From the NCBI GenBank assembly GCA_002842145.1, contig PHCF01000014.1, positions 1 through 38,043 of the forward strand: DNA of 38,043 bases, given 5' to 3'. Below are positions 8,654 through 17,601 of this stretch, piece by piece. A model generated the notes under the pieces. The model had not been told where the DNA came from. It made no database searches and saw nothing but the letters and a program-made list of their open reading frames with translations. The position numbers were made by a program, and so were the translations under genes. Position 1 is the stretch's first letter. Each line of letters begins with the position of its first letter. Source of the stretch: Betaproteobacteria bacterium HGW-Betaproteobacteria-6 (lineage in GTDB: Bacteria > Pseudomonadota > Gammaproteobacteria > Burkholderiales > Rhodocyclaceae).

Positions 8654-9530
8654 ATGGCACACAGTGAAATCCGACTCTCGGTCGCTGAAGAGCGCACCAT
8701 CTACGACGTGGCGGCCATCGACCGCGCCATGGAAGAAGCAGCCGGTGATTGACGACCTCTACGACAGCTGCCCCAATTTTAGCGACGTCATCGACGACCT
8801 CAAGAAGTACGTCGCCCTCTCGGTCGCCGGCAACGAGCCGATGAGTTTCACGCCCATCCTGCTGCTCGGCGAGCCGGGCATCGGCAAGACCCATTTCGCC
8901 CGCGAGCTGGCCAACCGCCTCGGCACCGGCCACGAATTCATCTCGATGAGTTCGCTGACCGCCGGCTGGGTGCTGTCAGGTGCCTCATCGCAATGGAACA
9001 ATGCCAAGCCGGGCAAGGTGGCGCACACCCTGGTGCATGGCGACTACGCCAACCCCATCGTGGTGCTCGACGAAATCGACAAGGCCGGCGGCGACTCGCG
9101 CTACGACCCGATGGGCTCGCTGTATGGCCTCCTGGAGCACGACACGGCGCGCGCCTTCAAGGACGAGTTCATCGACATCGACATCGACGCCTCGCACATC
9201 CTGTGGGTGACGACGGCCAACGACGAGCGTTCGATTCCCGAGCCTATCCTCAACCGCATGAACGTCTACGAAGTGCCGCGCCCCGACCACGACGCGGCGA
9301 TAAGCATCGCCGCAGCGCTGTACCGCGAGATCGTCGGCCAGCACGACTGGGGTTTCCCGCCGGAAGCCGACGAAGCGGTGCTCGAACGGCTCGGCTCGCT
9401 GCCACCGCGCGACATGCGCAAACGCCTGCTCGCCGCCTTTGGGACGGCCAAGCTGGAAGGTCGCAACTGGCTGGAAGGCCGCGATTTCGAACAGGCCCGC
9501 ATGGGGCGCAGCCGGAAGATCGGCTTCTAG
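8654..9530 (+). CDS. AAA+ ATPase with an apparent frameshift near its N-terminus
   Basis: A single AAA+ module: Walker A GEPGIGKT, sensor-type [14 protein letters not shown], Walker [10 protein letters not shown], sensor 1 [19 protein letters not shown] and an arginine-rich lid. GGAGG at 8641 stands 8 bases before the ATG at 8654. That frame reads [19 protein letters not shown] and so on, but stops at 8752 after 32 codons. The ATPase body is in the next frame, where [17 protein letters not shown] looks coding from about 8730. Either one base was lost near 8725-8735, or a 32-residue leader is coupled to a GTG start at 8745 (GTGATTGA). The function is unknown; it resembles Lon/ClpX-like AAA+ proteins without a protease domain. 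Confidence 0.7.
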
Positions 9531-9538
9531 GCCAATGG

Positions 9539-9558
9539 TCGGGCGTTACGGCGCCCGA
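9539..9558. terminator. Hairpin between convergent genes
   Basis: TCGGGCG-N6-CGCCCGA, a 7-bp perfect stem between the AAA+ gene stop and the convergent gene's stop. There is no U-tract on either strand, so it is a weak terminator or only an RNA end structure. Confidence 0.4.
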
Positions 9559-10590
9559 TCAAACCTCTTCGATGCGCACCGACACGGGAAAATGGTCGCT
9601 GTAACCGTCGACATTGACGTTGCTGGCCGCATCGCCATCCGGCAGGCCGAAGCGGATCGGGCCTTCGCCAACGCGATGGCTGACCATCGGCGGCCAGGCC
9701 TCGATGCGCGCGCTGCCACCCACCGTCCGCCAGCCGCTCTTGCCGGTGAGCAGGCCGGGGGAAACGAGAATCTGGTCGAACAGGGCGGCATCGCCGGCGA
9801 AGTACAAGGTGCCGTTGAGCAGGCGCGGGTTGCCCTTGTGGTCCGCCACCATCGCCGTCAGGTATTCCCAGCTCAGGTTGTAGAACTTGGCGCTCCGGGC
9901 CCGCGTCACATCGCCCTTGTCACGCAGGGCCTGGGCATGCACGGCAACGGACTTGTCGAAAGGTTCGTCATTGAAATCGCCGAGCGCGATGACCGCCACC
10001 TTGTCGCCCTTCTCTTCGCGAATCCGGTCATGCCAGTAGGCCAGCGTCTCGCCGGCCGTCGCCCGGAAACCGGACGAATATTCAGGCCCGTTGCCAGCCG
10101 ACGATGATCGCGATGGCCAGTGGTTGGCCAGTAACACAAGCTGGCGACCGGAGGGTGCAACGAAGGTGATCTGCGTGATGTCGCGCGTGCCGGTCTGGCG
10201 CATGACCCAGTGCGAAAACAGCTCGTCCATTTTGGCAGTGAACTGGTGGGCGTCGAACAGGAAAGCCGTATCGATGCCGCGCTGATCGCGTGCCGAATCG
10301 ACATGAACGAGCTGGTAATGGCGCGCCGGCAGCGCAGCATTGAGTTGATCGGCCAGGGCCTGCAGGACGTAGCGGTTTTCGACTTCGCAGACACCGAGAA
10401 TATCGGGGCCGGCACCGTCCTTCATGCGCGCCATGATCGACGCCAACTGGGCAATCTTTCGCCGGAACAGCGCCTCCGACCAGCCCTTCAGTTCCTTCTG
10501 CATGGCCTTGGCCAGCCACGCCTCACGTCCGGGATAAGCTTCGGGGGCAAACAGGTTTTCGAGATTCCAGAAGGCAACGAGAGCAGACAT
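9559..10590 (-). CDS. Endonuclease/exonuclease/phosphatase-family protein
   Basis: 343 residues with the four-layered EEP fold signature: AFWNLENLF (Asn), [14 protein letters not shown] (catalytic Glu), GDFNDEPFD (Asp, Asn) and the terminal YSDHFPVSV (Asp-His). Such enzymes cleave phosphodiester bonds in DNA, RNA or lipid head groups. The substrate cannot be told from sequence. No signal peptide is seen, so it is probably cytosolic. It stands alone, convergent with the AAA+ gene and separated from nhaA by 177 bases. Confidence 0.88.
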   Translation of the reverse strand: MSALVAFWNLENLFAPEAYPGREAWLAKAMQKELKGWSEALFRRKIAQLASIMARMKDGAGPDILGVCEVENRYVLQALADQLNAALPARHYQLVHVDSARDQRGIDTAFLFDAHQFTAKMDELFSHWVMRQTGTRDITQITFVAPSGRQLVLLANHWPSRSSSAGNGPEYSSGFRATAGETLAYWHDRIREEKGDKVAVIALGDFNDEPFDKSVAVHAQALRDKGDVTRARSAKFYNLSWEYLTAMVADHKGNPRLLNGTLYFAGDAALFDQILVSPGLLTGKSGWRTVGGSARIEAWPPMVSHRVGEGPIRFGLPDGDAASNVNVDGYSDHFPVSVRIEEV

Positions 10591-10699
10591 TTCGGACTCC
10601 TTCGACAGGGGCGGCGCGGTTCGCCAAACCCCAGTCTAATGAGCGCCCCGGAAAATTACAAAGTCATTTTCTGCAACCACGAACGGCCATCGGGACGGA

Positions 10700-10732
10700 T
10701 TTGAATTTTGGCCATTTTCCCCGGTTGACCGT
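10700..10732 (-). repeat. 33-bp interspersed motif, copy D, with an inverted partner
   Basis: On the minus strand: ACGGTCAAC, CGGGGAAAATGG, CCAAAATTCAAA. Immediately to its right (10741-10749) lies ACGGTCGAC on the plus strand, a near-copy of the core in the opposite orientation. The two cores can form a hairpin with an 8-base loop just past the nhaA stop. The rest of the gap 10591-10767 shows nothing else. Confidence 0.85.
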
Positions 10733-10767
10733 AGCATTCCACGGTCGACCGGGCGGCCATTTCCCGC

Positions 10768-11934
10768 TTACGCCCGCTGCACCGGGCTGGAAAAGCGGAG
10801 CCAGATGAAACCGAGCCCGCCGGCCGCCAGCGACGCCATCAGGATGGCCATTTTCGAGGCGTTGATGAGGCTCGCGCTATCCTGAAAAGCCAGGTTGGTG
10901 ATGAAAATGGACATCGTGAAGCCGATGCCGCCAAGCAGGCCGGCGCCCAGGATGTGACGACGCTTGAGGTCGCCGGGCAGGACACAGACCCCGACCGCTA
11001 CGGCGAGCAGGCTGGCCAGGAAAATGCCGAGCGGCTTGCCAAGCACGAGGCCGCCCAGAATGCCCAGGCTGTTGCTCGACAACAACTCCTGCTGCCAGCC
11101 GGCGGCGATGATGATCCCGGTATTGGCCAGCGCAAAAATGGGCAGAACGATGAAGGCGACGGGCTTGTACAACAGGTGTTCGAGGTGATGCGAGGGCGAC
11201 GATTCGTCGTTGCCATGGCCCGAGAACGGGATGGCAAAAGCGAGCAATACGCCGGCGATGGTCGCGTGCACGCCGGATTTGAGCATGAGGAACCACATCA
11301 GCACGCCACCCAGCAAATAAGGCGTCAGCGACATGACGCGCAGGCGATTGAGGATGATCAACACGCCAAAGACGGCAAACGCCGCCAGCAGGTAGGCGGG
11401 CGAAAAATGGGTGGTGTAGAAAATGGCGATGACGACAATCGCCCCGAGATCGTCCATAACCGCCAGCGCCGTCAGGAAAACCTTGAGCGAAGCCGGCACC
11501 CGGCTACCCAGCAAGGCCAGCACGCCGAGCGCGAAAGCGATGTCGGTGGCCATCGGAATGCCGGCGCCGGCCTGCGTTGGCAGGTCGGCATTGAGGGCGT
11601 AGTGAATCCCGGCCGGGACGACGATGCCGCCAACCGCGGCGATGATCGGCAGCAAGGCCTTGCGAGAATTCGACAACTCGCCGACATACAACTCGCGCTC
11701 CAGCTCGAGCCCGACAAACAGGAAAAACACGGCCATCAACGCGTCGTTGGCCCAGTGCTCAAGACTCAGTCCGGCCACCTTGATGTGCCAGAAATCCAGA
11801 TAGGCCGGCCCCAAGGCGGAATTGGCGACGAGCAGCGAGAGGATCGTGCAGAAGATCAGGACGATGCCGCTCGATTTTTCCGACTCGAAAAATCGGTTGA
11901 AGCTGCTGGAGAGTGTTGTTTGAAGCATATTCAT
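10768..11934 (-). CDS. nhaA: Na+/H+ antiporter NhaA
   Basis: 388 residues, inner-membrane antiporter with about eleven to twelve helices. The functional aspartates are visible: D131 (MATDIAFALGVLALLG) and the D161-D162 pair (LTALAVMDDLGAIVVIAIFY). FFLFVGLELERE and KSGVHATIAGVLLAF are also typical. It exchanges Na+ for H+ to control internal pH and sodium. The ATG overlaps the stop of the diguanylate cyclase by four bases (ATGA), so translation is coupled to that regulator. Hydrogenase genes are not directly involved. Confidence 0.96.
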   Translation of the reverse strand: MNMLQTTLSSSFNRFFESEKSSGIVLIFCTILSLLVANSALGPAYLDFWHIKVAGLSLEHWANDALMAVFFLFVGLELERELYVGELSNSRKALLPIIAAVGGIVVPAGIHYALNADLPTQAGAGIPMATDIAFALGVLALLGSRVPASLKVFLTALAVMDDLGAIVVIAIFYTTHFSPAYLLAAFAVFGVLIILNRLRVMSLTPYLLGGVLMWFLMLKSGVHATIAGVLLAFAIPFSGHGNDESSPSHHLEHLLYKPVAFIVLPIFALANTGIIIAAGWQQELLSSNSLGILGGLVLGKPLGIFLASLLAVAVGVCVLPGDLKRRHILGAGLLGGIGFTMSIFITNLAFQDSASLINASKMAILMASLAAGGLGFIWLRFSSPVQRA

Positions 11935-13559
11935 GCGTTTCCTTCTACGGGGTGAGACTCTGGCGCCATGGCATAGCAGCTGCGCCCGTTCCTTTTGGCC
12001 ACATACATGGCCAGATCAGCCGCCTTGAGGAGCTGGCCGGGGTCGCTCAAGCCGTCGCTCATGGCGATACCGATCGAAACGCCGAGCGGATGCGCGACGT
12101 TTTGCAGTTCGACCGGTGTGGACACCACTTCGATGCACTTGTTGGCAATTTTTTTCACTACCTCGTCGCCATTGCCCCCCAGATCAGCAATGACAATCAC
12201 GAATTCGTCACCGCCGACCCGCGCCAGGGTATCGCTTTGGCGAACCAACCTGGACAGGCGGCGGGCCACCTCGACCAGCGCCGCATCGCCGAATTCGTGC
12301 CCCAGTTCGTCGTTGATCGGCTTGAAACCATCCAGATCGAGAAACAGCACGGCAACTTTGGTGCCGTTGCGCTTGGCGCGGGCAAAGGCTTGCTGCATCC
12401 GGTCAGCCAGCAGATTGCGATTGAGCAGGCCGGTCAGCGGGTCATGATGCGCCATCCGCTCAAGCGCCGCCTGAGTTGTCGAGAGCTTGTCCAGCAAGCG
12501 ATTGAAGGCGCTCGTCAGATGGCCAACCTCGTCATCCCGGACCACCGGCAAGGGCTTCAACGGCAGCTCACCCTGGGTCATCCGTTCAGCCAGGTCGGCG
12601 GCCGAGAAGAGGGGGCGAAGGAGATACCGGACAAACACACCGACCACTGAGCACACCAATATGACCGCAAGAATCCCGTACTTGACAATCCTCTCCTGGG
12701 CTCGGGTCACCGCCTCGAAGGCCTCGGCAGTTGGCATTCTGGCCACGACAAACCAACCGGTGCTCGGCACGTCGGCCACAGCCGCCAGTTCCTCGGTGCC
12801 TTTCGCATTGACGGTTACGCCGGCCCCACGAAACCCCTGCATCACCCGATCATGCAGAAGGTTAACGCCAACCGGCGGGGTCGCTTTCAAAACAAGGTCG
12901 GGATCGCCGGCGGCAACAAAAAGCCCATCCTTTGGCGATATCAGCAAATAGCCCCCCGAATTGCCGATTTTCCCGTTAAAGACCGGCCCGAGAAAGCCGG
13001 CCGGATCCAGCGCACTAATCCCGATCAGGACGGCCTGGACAACGCCCTGTTTATCCTTCAGCGGCATGCCCATGGGCAAAACCGGTTTGTTGGCAAAAGC
13101 GCCGAATTGCGGCTTCCCGATGCCGGCTTTCCCGGCGAGGGCTCTGAGAAAATCTGGATTATCGGCGATCGATCCACCTCGTCGCCCGGGAATCAGGGGA
13201 AAGTCGGCAATGATGGTCCCCTGTTTGTCGGCCACCACCAATCCGGGCAGAAACACCGGATTTATCCCGTGACGCTCCGCCAGCCAGTCGGTCAACTGCT
13301 CGGGCTGCTTGACCATCTCGAGCGGAAAGGTTTCCCCGAGACGACTCAGGGTGTTCCAGCGAGTCGTCAATTGATGATCGATATCCCCGGCGACAGCCTT
13401 GGCCAGCGCGATTTGCTGAGCCGAAACGACCTCGATCACATCCTCGCGCAAAAACTTGCCAAGAAAGAAAAAACGCGCCAAAGCGCCGCCAACGACAAGC
13501 AACACCCCGAACAGGATCATTCGGGTGACAAGGCTTTTGGAAATTCTGCTGAGGTTCAT
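11931..13559 (-). CDS. Membrane diguanylate cyclase with extracytoplasmic sensor domain
   Basis: 542 residues. TM1 spans about 13-35, followed by a periplasmic Cache-type sensor (about 36-285, with GKIGNSGGYLLISPKDG and the STGWFVVARMPTAEAF end typical of dCache). TM2 lies about 290-312, then HAMP and a GGDEF domain. The active site RVGGDEFVIV (449-453) is intact and an RQSD inhibitory I-site stands five residues before it, so it should make c-di-GMP under product control. It lies upstream of and overlaps nhaA. The ligand is unknown. There is no EAL domain. Confidence 0.93.
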   Translation of the reverse strand: MNLSRISKSLVTRMILFGVLLVVGGALARFFFLGKFLREDVIEVVSAQQIALAKAVAGDIDHQLTTRWNTLSRLGETFPLEMVKQPEQLTDWLAERHGINPVFLPGLVVADKQGTIIADFPLIPGRRGGSIADNPDFLRALAGKAGIGKPQFGAFANKPVLPMGMPLKDKQGVVQAVLIGISALDPAGFLGPVFNGKIGNSGGYLLISPKDGLFVAAGDPDLVLKATPPVGVNLLHDRVMQGFRGAGVTVNAKGTEELAAVADVPSTGWFVVARMPTAEAFEAVTRAQERIVKYGILAVILVCSVVGVFVRYLLRPLFSAADLAERMTQGELPLKPLPVVRDDEVGHLTSAFNRLLDKLSTTQAALERMAHHDPLTGLLNRNLLADRMQQAFARAKRNGTKVAVLFLDLDGFKPINDELGHEFGDAALVEVARRLSRLVRQSDTLARVGGDEFVIVIADLGGNGDEVVKKIANKCIEVVSTPVELQNVAHPLGVSIGIAMSDGLSDPGQLLKAADLAMYVAKRNGRSCYAMAPESHPVEGNA

Positions 13560-13697
13560 GCGGGGTATTGGGGCTTACCTGTTCCAGGTCTCATTTATCG
13601 CCACATTGTCGCTCTTAATACTGGCCAGCGGCGTTTTGCTTTCAGACGACAATCGCCAAGACATCGTCCCTGCGCGCCATTCAACAAACGCTCAAGG

Positions 13698-15116
13698 CTA
13701 ATGCACGGTACACACCATGCACGGATCGAACGAGCGCACCACGTGCTGTACCGTCGGTGGTACGCCTTCGCCGGCGGGCAGGCCGACAAGTGCCAGCTCC
13801 AGCGGACCGGGCTGGTTTGAAGCATCGCGCGGCGAAAAGTTCCAGGTGGTCGGGGCAATGATCTGGTAGCGCTCGATGCAACCATGCCTGATGCTCAGCC
13901 AGTGGCCGAGACCGCCGCGGGCGGCTTCGACGAGGCCCGTCCCGGTCGCGTTTTCGGGCATCTCGCCGTGGGCACAGAACGGCTCGCCAGGCTGCAGCGC
14001 CTGCACCCAGCCCTCCATGGTCGGCAGGACGAGGGCCAGTTCGAGCAGGCGGGCAACGACGCGGGCCATGACGCTGGCGCCATCCCGTTGCACCAGATCG
14101 AGCGCCAGCGGGTGACCGGCGATGACCTGGCGGGCCAGCGCACCGACCTCAAAAGGCTGGCCAGCGTAGCGCGGTGCCTTGCACCAGGTGTAGGCATCGG
14201 GCTTATTGGCATCGACGATGGTTTCACCCTGCGCCGGGTGGCGGGCGCTGCCCGGCGCCAGCCAGGCGCTGGTCGTGTCCTCGGCTATGGCCACCGGATC
14301 GAATACTGCCGCCTGCCCGGCTTGCCAGGTGCCGGCTGGAAACAGGTCGTAGGCGCCGTAGGACAGAAAGGCATCGTAGGCGCGGCCGAGTTTATCCAGG
14401 CCGAGGTCGCTGGCGGCGTGCAGGAAAGCCGGGAAATCGCCGGACCGCCCATCGGCCCAGGCAAGCAGTTGGTCCTTGCTGGTCAGCTCGGCAACGGCGG
14501 TCAGCGAGTCGCCGAACAGGCGCTTTTCGAGAAAGCCACGGAACTCGCGGAGCAATGCCAACAGGCGGATACGCTCGCCGGCCGTGATCGCCCGTGTGCT
14601 GCCGCCGGGCTGGATGGCCAGCGTGTGCGGCCAGCGGCCGGCGAGGAAGCCCATCATCCGGAGGAAGCCGGCGCGGGCCGGCAGTATCTCGGCGGCCGCT
14701 TCGCCGGTGACCGCGGTGAAACGCTTGGCCACGGCACTGTGCCAGCGTCGGTCGGTATAGGCCGGACGGGCAAAATCGGGCATGAAAAAGAGGTAAAAGT
14801 GGGTCAGGTGATCGGCCAGGTTCTCGGTGGCGGTGATCAAATTTCGCGATATTTTCCCGTTGACCGTAGGAACGACGCCCATCGCCTCGGCCAGCGCCGA
14901 GGCGGCCGCCGCCGACTGGGCGACCGAGCAGATGCCGCAGATGCGCGGCACGATAGCCAGCGCGTCGAGCGGGGCGCGGCCAACCATGATCTGTTCGAAG
15001 CCCCTGAACAGTGGCGAATTGACCTGGGCCGAACGGATGCGGCCAGCCTCGACATCAAGGCCGACTTCCAGATCACCCTCGACACGGTTGAAGGGTCCGA
15101 CGACGACGCGCGTCAC
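13698..15116 (-). CDS. hoxC: Regulatory (H2-sensing) [NiFe] hydrogenase large subunit
   Basis: 472 residues with the nickel ligands RICGICS (C60, C63) and DPCMVCTVH (C466, C469, H472). The protein ends exactly at this His, without the cleavable C-terminal tail that uptake hydrogenases carry. This is the hallmark of HoxC/HupV-type group 2b H2 sensors, which need no protease. The GTG start (15116) overlaps the hoxB stop (GTGA). It forms the sensor with HoxB and signals to the HoxJ/HupT kinase. A 33-bp motif copy codes PTVNGKISRNLI, where relatives have a similar-length NG-x-x-x-RN segment. In R. eutropha hoxJ follows hoxC; here the kinase lies 7.6 kb further on. Confidence 0.93.
   Translation of the reverse strand: MTRVVVGPFNRVEGDLEVGLDVEAGRIRSAQVNSPLFRGFEQIMVGRAPLDALAIVPRICGICSVAQSAAAASALAEAMGVVPTVNGKISRNLITATENLADHLTHFYLFFMPDFARPAYTDRRWHSAVAKRFTAVTGEAAAEILPARAGFLRMMGFLAGRWPHTLAIQPGGSTRAITAGERIRLLALLREFRGFLEKRLFGDSLTAVAELTSKDQLLAWADGRSGDFPAFLHAASDLGLDKLGRAYDAFLSYGAYDLFPAGTWQAGQAAVFDPVAIAEDTTSAWLAPGSARHPAQGETIVDANKPDAYTWCKAPRYAGQPFEVGALARQVIAGHPLALDLVQRDGASVMARVVARLLELALVLPTMEGWVQALQPGEPFCAHGEMPENATGTGLVEAARGGLGHWLSIRHGCIERYQIIAPTTWNFSPRDASNQPGPLELALVGLPAGEGVPPTVQHVVRSFDPCMVCTVH
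14835..14867 (-). repeat. 33-bp interspersed motif, copy E
   Basis: ACGGTCAAC, GGGAAAATATCG, CGAAATTTGATC on the minus strand. It is coding in hoxC (TVNGKISRNLI). Confidence 0.8.
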
Positions 15117-16114
15117 TTGCCGCCGCCTTTTTTGCGAATGGCCGGCATGACCACCGGGTGATCCTCGACGGCGTTGTTGCGCACGCGTTTTGGCGTCGCC
15201 GACTTGGACAGCGCGGCGAGCGCGACGAACCAGGCTTTCGGCATGTCGGTCGGCAGGCCGATCGGGATGCCGGCCAGTTTGGGCGTTTCCTGGAAGGCAT
15301 GGCCGGGCGACTCGAAACCCGGTTCGGTGCAGGCGATGCAGGCGAAACCGCCACGCAGGCAGGAGCCACTGCCGTTCCACGGCCGCAGGTTGCAATCGGC
15401 GTGGGCCTGGGTGCCCTTGCAGCCGAGGTTTTCCATGAGGCAGCCGAGATCGGACTGCTTCAGGGCGCTGGCCTTGAATTCGTAAAATTCGTTGCGTGCG
15501 CAGCCGTGATGGACCAGTTCGCCGGCGTAAAGCAGCGGCCGCCCGAATTCGTCGAGGTCCGCTACGGTCAACCCTTCCAAAACAGCCTTTTCCAGGGTGT
15601 CGACGACCCAGCCCGGATGCGTCGGGCAGCCAGCGATGTTGATCACCGGCAGGCCGGCCGCCGAAAGAAAGCCGGCGCCGAGCAGGCCGCCCGGCGTCTG
15701 TTCGTCGAACTGCAGGCCACAGGCTTCGAGCGGATTACCCGGCGTGTTGGCCGAAAAACCGCCGTAGGCCGTGCACGAACCAATGGCGAACACCCATTTG
15801 GCGTGACGGGCCAGACGGGCTACCCATTCGGTCAGTGGACGGCCGCTGCCGGCCATCAGGTGGAACTTGCCGGTGCCGTTGGGGCCGCGCAGCATGGCCC
15901 CTTCGATGCACAACGCATCGAAAGCCACCCGGCCTTCGGCACAGTCTTCGAGGAGGGAGAGCGCTTCCTCACCGCTGTCGACCGACAGGGCCGGGTGCCA
16001 GAGAAATTCGATGCCGGCGTCGCGCAATTCGTCGAACAGCGAGCGCGGCTCGGAACAGAGCATCGACTGCGTGCAGCCGCCGCAGCCACCGCTCTGCAGC
16101 CAGAGCACTTTCAT
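15113..16114 (-). CDS. hoxB: Regulatory [NiFe] hydrogenase small subunit
   Basis: 333 residues, Fe-S subunit of the H2 sensor. It begins [19 protein letters not shown], so the proximal-cluster cysteines are at the very N-terminus and there is no twin-arginine leader. This fits a cytoplasmic HoxB/HupU rather than an exported uptake subunit. Further ligand regions are AIGSCTAYGGF, IAGCPTHPGW, HHGCARNEFYEF, ENLGCKGTQAHADC and CLRGGFACIACTEPGF. The ATG overlaps the hoxA stop (ATGA), and the stop overlaps the hoxC GTG. hoxA, hoxB and hoxC are therefore translationally chained. Confidence 0.94.
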   Translation of the reverse strand: MKVLWLQSGGCGGCTQSMLCSEPRSLFDELRDAGIEFLWHPALSVDSGEEALSLLEDCAEGRVAFDALCIEGAMLRGPNGTGKFHLMAGSGRPLTEWVARLARHAKWVFAIGSCTAYGGFSANTPGNPLEACGLQFDEQTPGGLLGAGFLSAAGLPVINIAGCPTHPGWVVDTLEKAVLEGLTVADLDEFGRPLLYAGELVHHGCARNEFYEFKASALKQSDLGCLMENLGCKGTQAHADCNLRPWNGSGSCLRGGFACIACTEPGFESPGHAFQETPKLAGIPIGLPTDMPKAWFVALAALSKSATPKRVRNNAVEDHPVVMPAIRKKGGGK

Positions 16115-17601
16115 TCGGCTTGCTCCAGCCCGTGACGGACCAGCTTGGCGCGCAGGCCAACGCGCGACAATCCCAACTCCCGGGCGGCCCGCGACTTGTT
16201 CCAGCGATGGCGGCTCATCGCCTCCTTGAGCACATGCATTTCGAGCTGGTCCATGCGCTCCTTGAGGCCTCCGCTCAGGCCGGCTGCCCAGGCCAGTTCG
16301 CCGGATGGCCGCCCGTCGTCAAACTGGCCGACCGGTGTGCGCAGGACGCGCGGCGACAGCAGGTCGGCGCCGAGCAGCGGGGTCGTGGACAGGGCGACCA
16401 TGCGCAGAATTTCGTTCTGCAGTTCGCGCACGTTGCCCGGCCAGCGGTAGGCGGCGATGCTGGCGAGCGCCTCGTTGGTGAAACCTTCGACCGGCTTGCC
16501 GAGGGCATTGCAACTGCTGTCGAGCAGGCGGCGGGCGAGCAGCGGCAGGTCCATCGGTCGGTCGCGCAGGGCCGGCACATGCAGAGCGATGGTCGCCAGC
16601 CGGTAATAAAGGTCTTCGCGGAAGCGGCCGGTGCGGACGTCGTCTTCAAGATCGCGGTTGGTCGCGGCGATGACCCGGACGTCGACATGGACCGGGCGGT
16701 TGCTGCCGAGCGGGCGGAACTCGCCTTCCTGCAGTACGCGCAGCAGCTTGACCTGGAAGGCCGGGCTGGTTTCGCCGATTTCGTCGAGGAACAAGGTGCC
16801 GCCGTCGGCCTGCTGGAAGAGGCCGACACGGTCTTCGCCGGCGCCGGTGAAAGCACCGCGCTTGTAGCCGAAGAGTTCGGATTCGAGCAGGGTGTCGGGC
16901 AGGGCGCCGCAGTTTTCGGTGATGAAGGCCTTGCTTGCCCGACTGCTCTCGTAGTGGATGGCACGGGCGACCATTTCCTTGCCGGTGCCCGACTCGCCGG
17001 TCACCATCACCGACAGGTCGAAGGGTGCAACGCGAGCGACCATGTCGCAGACGGCGTTGATCGGGCTGTCCGGCGCGCGAATCAGGCCGGCCAGCCCGAA
17101 GCTGCTTTTGACCTTTTCCTGCTTGCTGTCCACCTGCCGTTTGAGCACCGGCTCGGCGGTGCGCAGATCAAGTGACAGGCGCTGGTTTTCCTGCTGCAGG
17201 CGCCAGACTTCGGCGGCGCGCTGCAGGGTCAGCAGCAGTTGTTCCGGTTGCCACGGCTTGAGCAGGTATTGCCAGATGCCGGCCTCGTTGACGCCGGTGA
17301 TGATGTCCTCGGCGTCGGTGTAGCCGGAGAGGATGATGCGCACGATGTCGGGCCAGCGGGTGCGCACTTCCTTCAAAAACTGGACACCGGTCGTCCCCGG
17401 CATGCGCTGGTCGCAGAGCACGATGCGGACGGCTTGCTCGCGCAGGAGGATTTCCATGCCCTCGTCGGCGCTCGACGCGCAGAGCACCTCGAAATCCTCT
17501 TCCAGCGTCCGCCGCAAGGCTTCCTGGGAGCGCACCTCGTCATCGACGACGAGGATGGCGGGCAGTCGGCGCAGGCTGCTGTGGGAAGACGGAAGGGTCA
17601 T
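16111..17601 (-). CDS. hoxA: Sigma-54-dependent response regulator, hydrogenase activator HoxA/HupR
   Basis: 496 residues, NtrC type. The receiver domain (about 13-130) has phosphoacceptor D64 in VLCDQRMPG. The AAA+ domain has Walker A GESGTGKE, the sigma-54 contact loop YKRGAFTGA and Walker [13 protein letters not shown] Fis-type helix-turn-helix is at the end ([18 protein letters not shown]). In relatives HoxA/HupR activates hydrogenase operons and is silenced by kinase phosphorylation when H2 is absent. A candidate sigma-54 promoter stands before hybO. The ATG at 17601 overlaps the hoxX stop. Because of the hoxX frameshift, the upstream frame runs into this gene without a stop. Confidence 0.94.
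   Translation of the reverse strand: MTLPSSHSSLRRLPAILVVDDEVRSQEALRRTLEEDFEVLCASSADEGMEILLREQAVRIVLCDQRMPGTTGVQFLKEVRTRWPDIVRIILSGYTDAEDIITGVNEAGIWQYLLKPWQPEQLLLTLQRAAEVWRLQQENQRLSLDLRTAEPVLKRQVDSKQEKVKSSFGLAGLIRAPDSPINAVCDMVARVAPFDLSVMVTGESGTGKEMVARAIHYESSRASKAFITENCGALPDTLLESELFGYKRGAFTGAGEDRVGLFQQADGGTLFLDEIGETSPAFQVKLLRVLQEGEFRPLGSNRPVHVDVRVIAATNRDLEDDVRTGRFREDLYYRLATIALHVPALRDRPMDLPLLARRLLDSSCNALGKPVEGFTNEALASIAAYRWPGNVRELQNEILRMVALSTTPLLGADLLSPRVLRTPVGQFDDGRPSGELAWAAGLSGGLKERMDQLEMHVLKEAMSRHRWNKSRAARELGLSRVGLRAKLVRHGLEQAE

Noticed and set aside
12955..12985. Possible motif copy in the diguanylate cyclase (FNGKIGNSG)
   Set aside because: The core ACGGTCAAC is absent (CTTTAACGG), and the peptide is a normal part of Cache sensor domains.
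13698..15395. hoxC starting upstream at 15395
   Set aside because: The extra 93 residues lie inside hoxB in another frame. The GTG at 15116 gives the family N-terminus and the GTGA overlap.
15564..15572. Core ACGGTCAAC inside hoxB
   Set aside because: The A-rich middle and distal blocks are missing, so it is not counted as a full copy; the same holds for 18139 and 33565.
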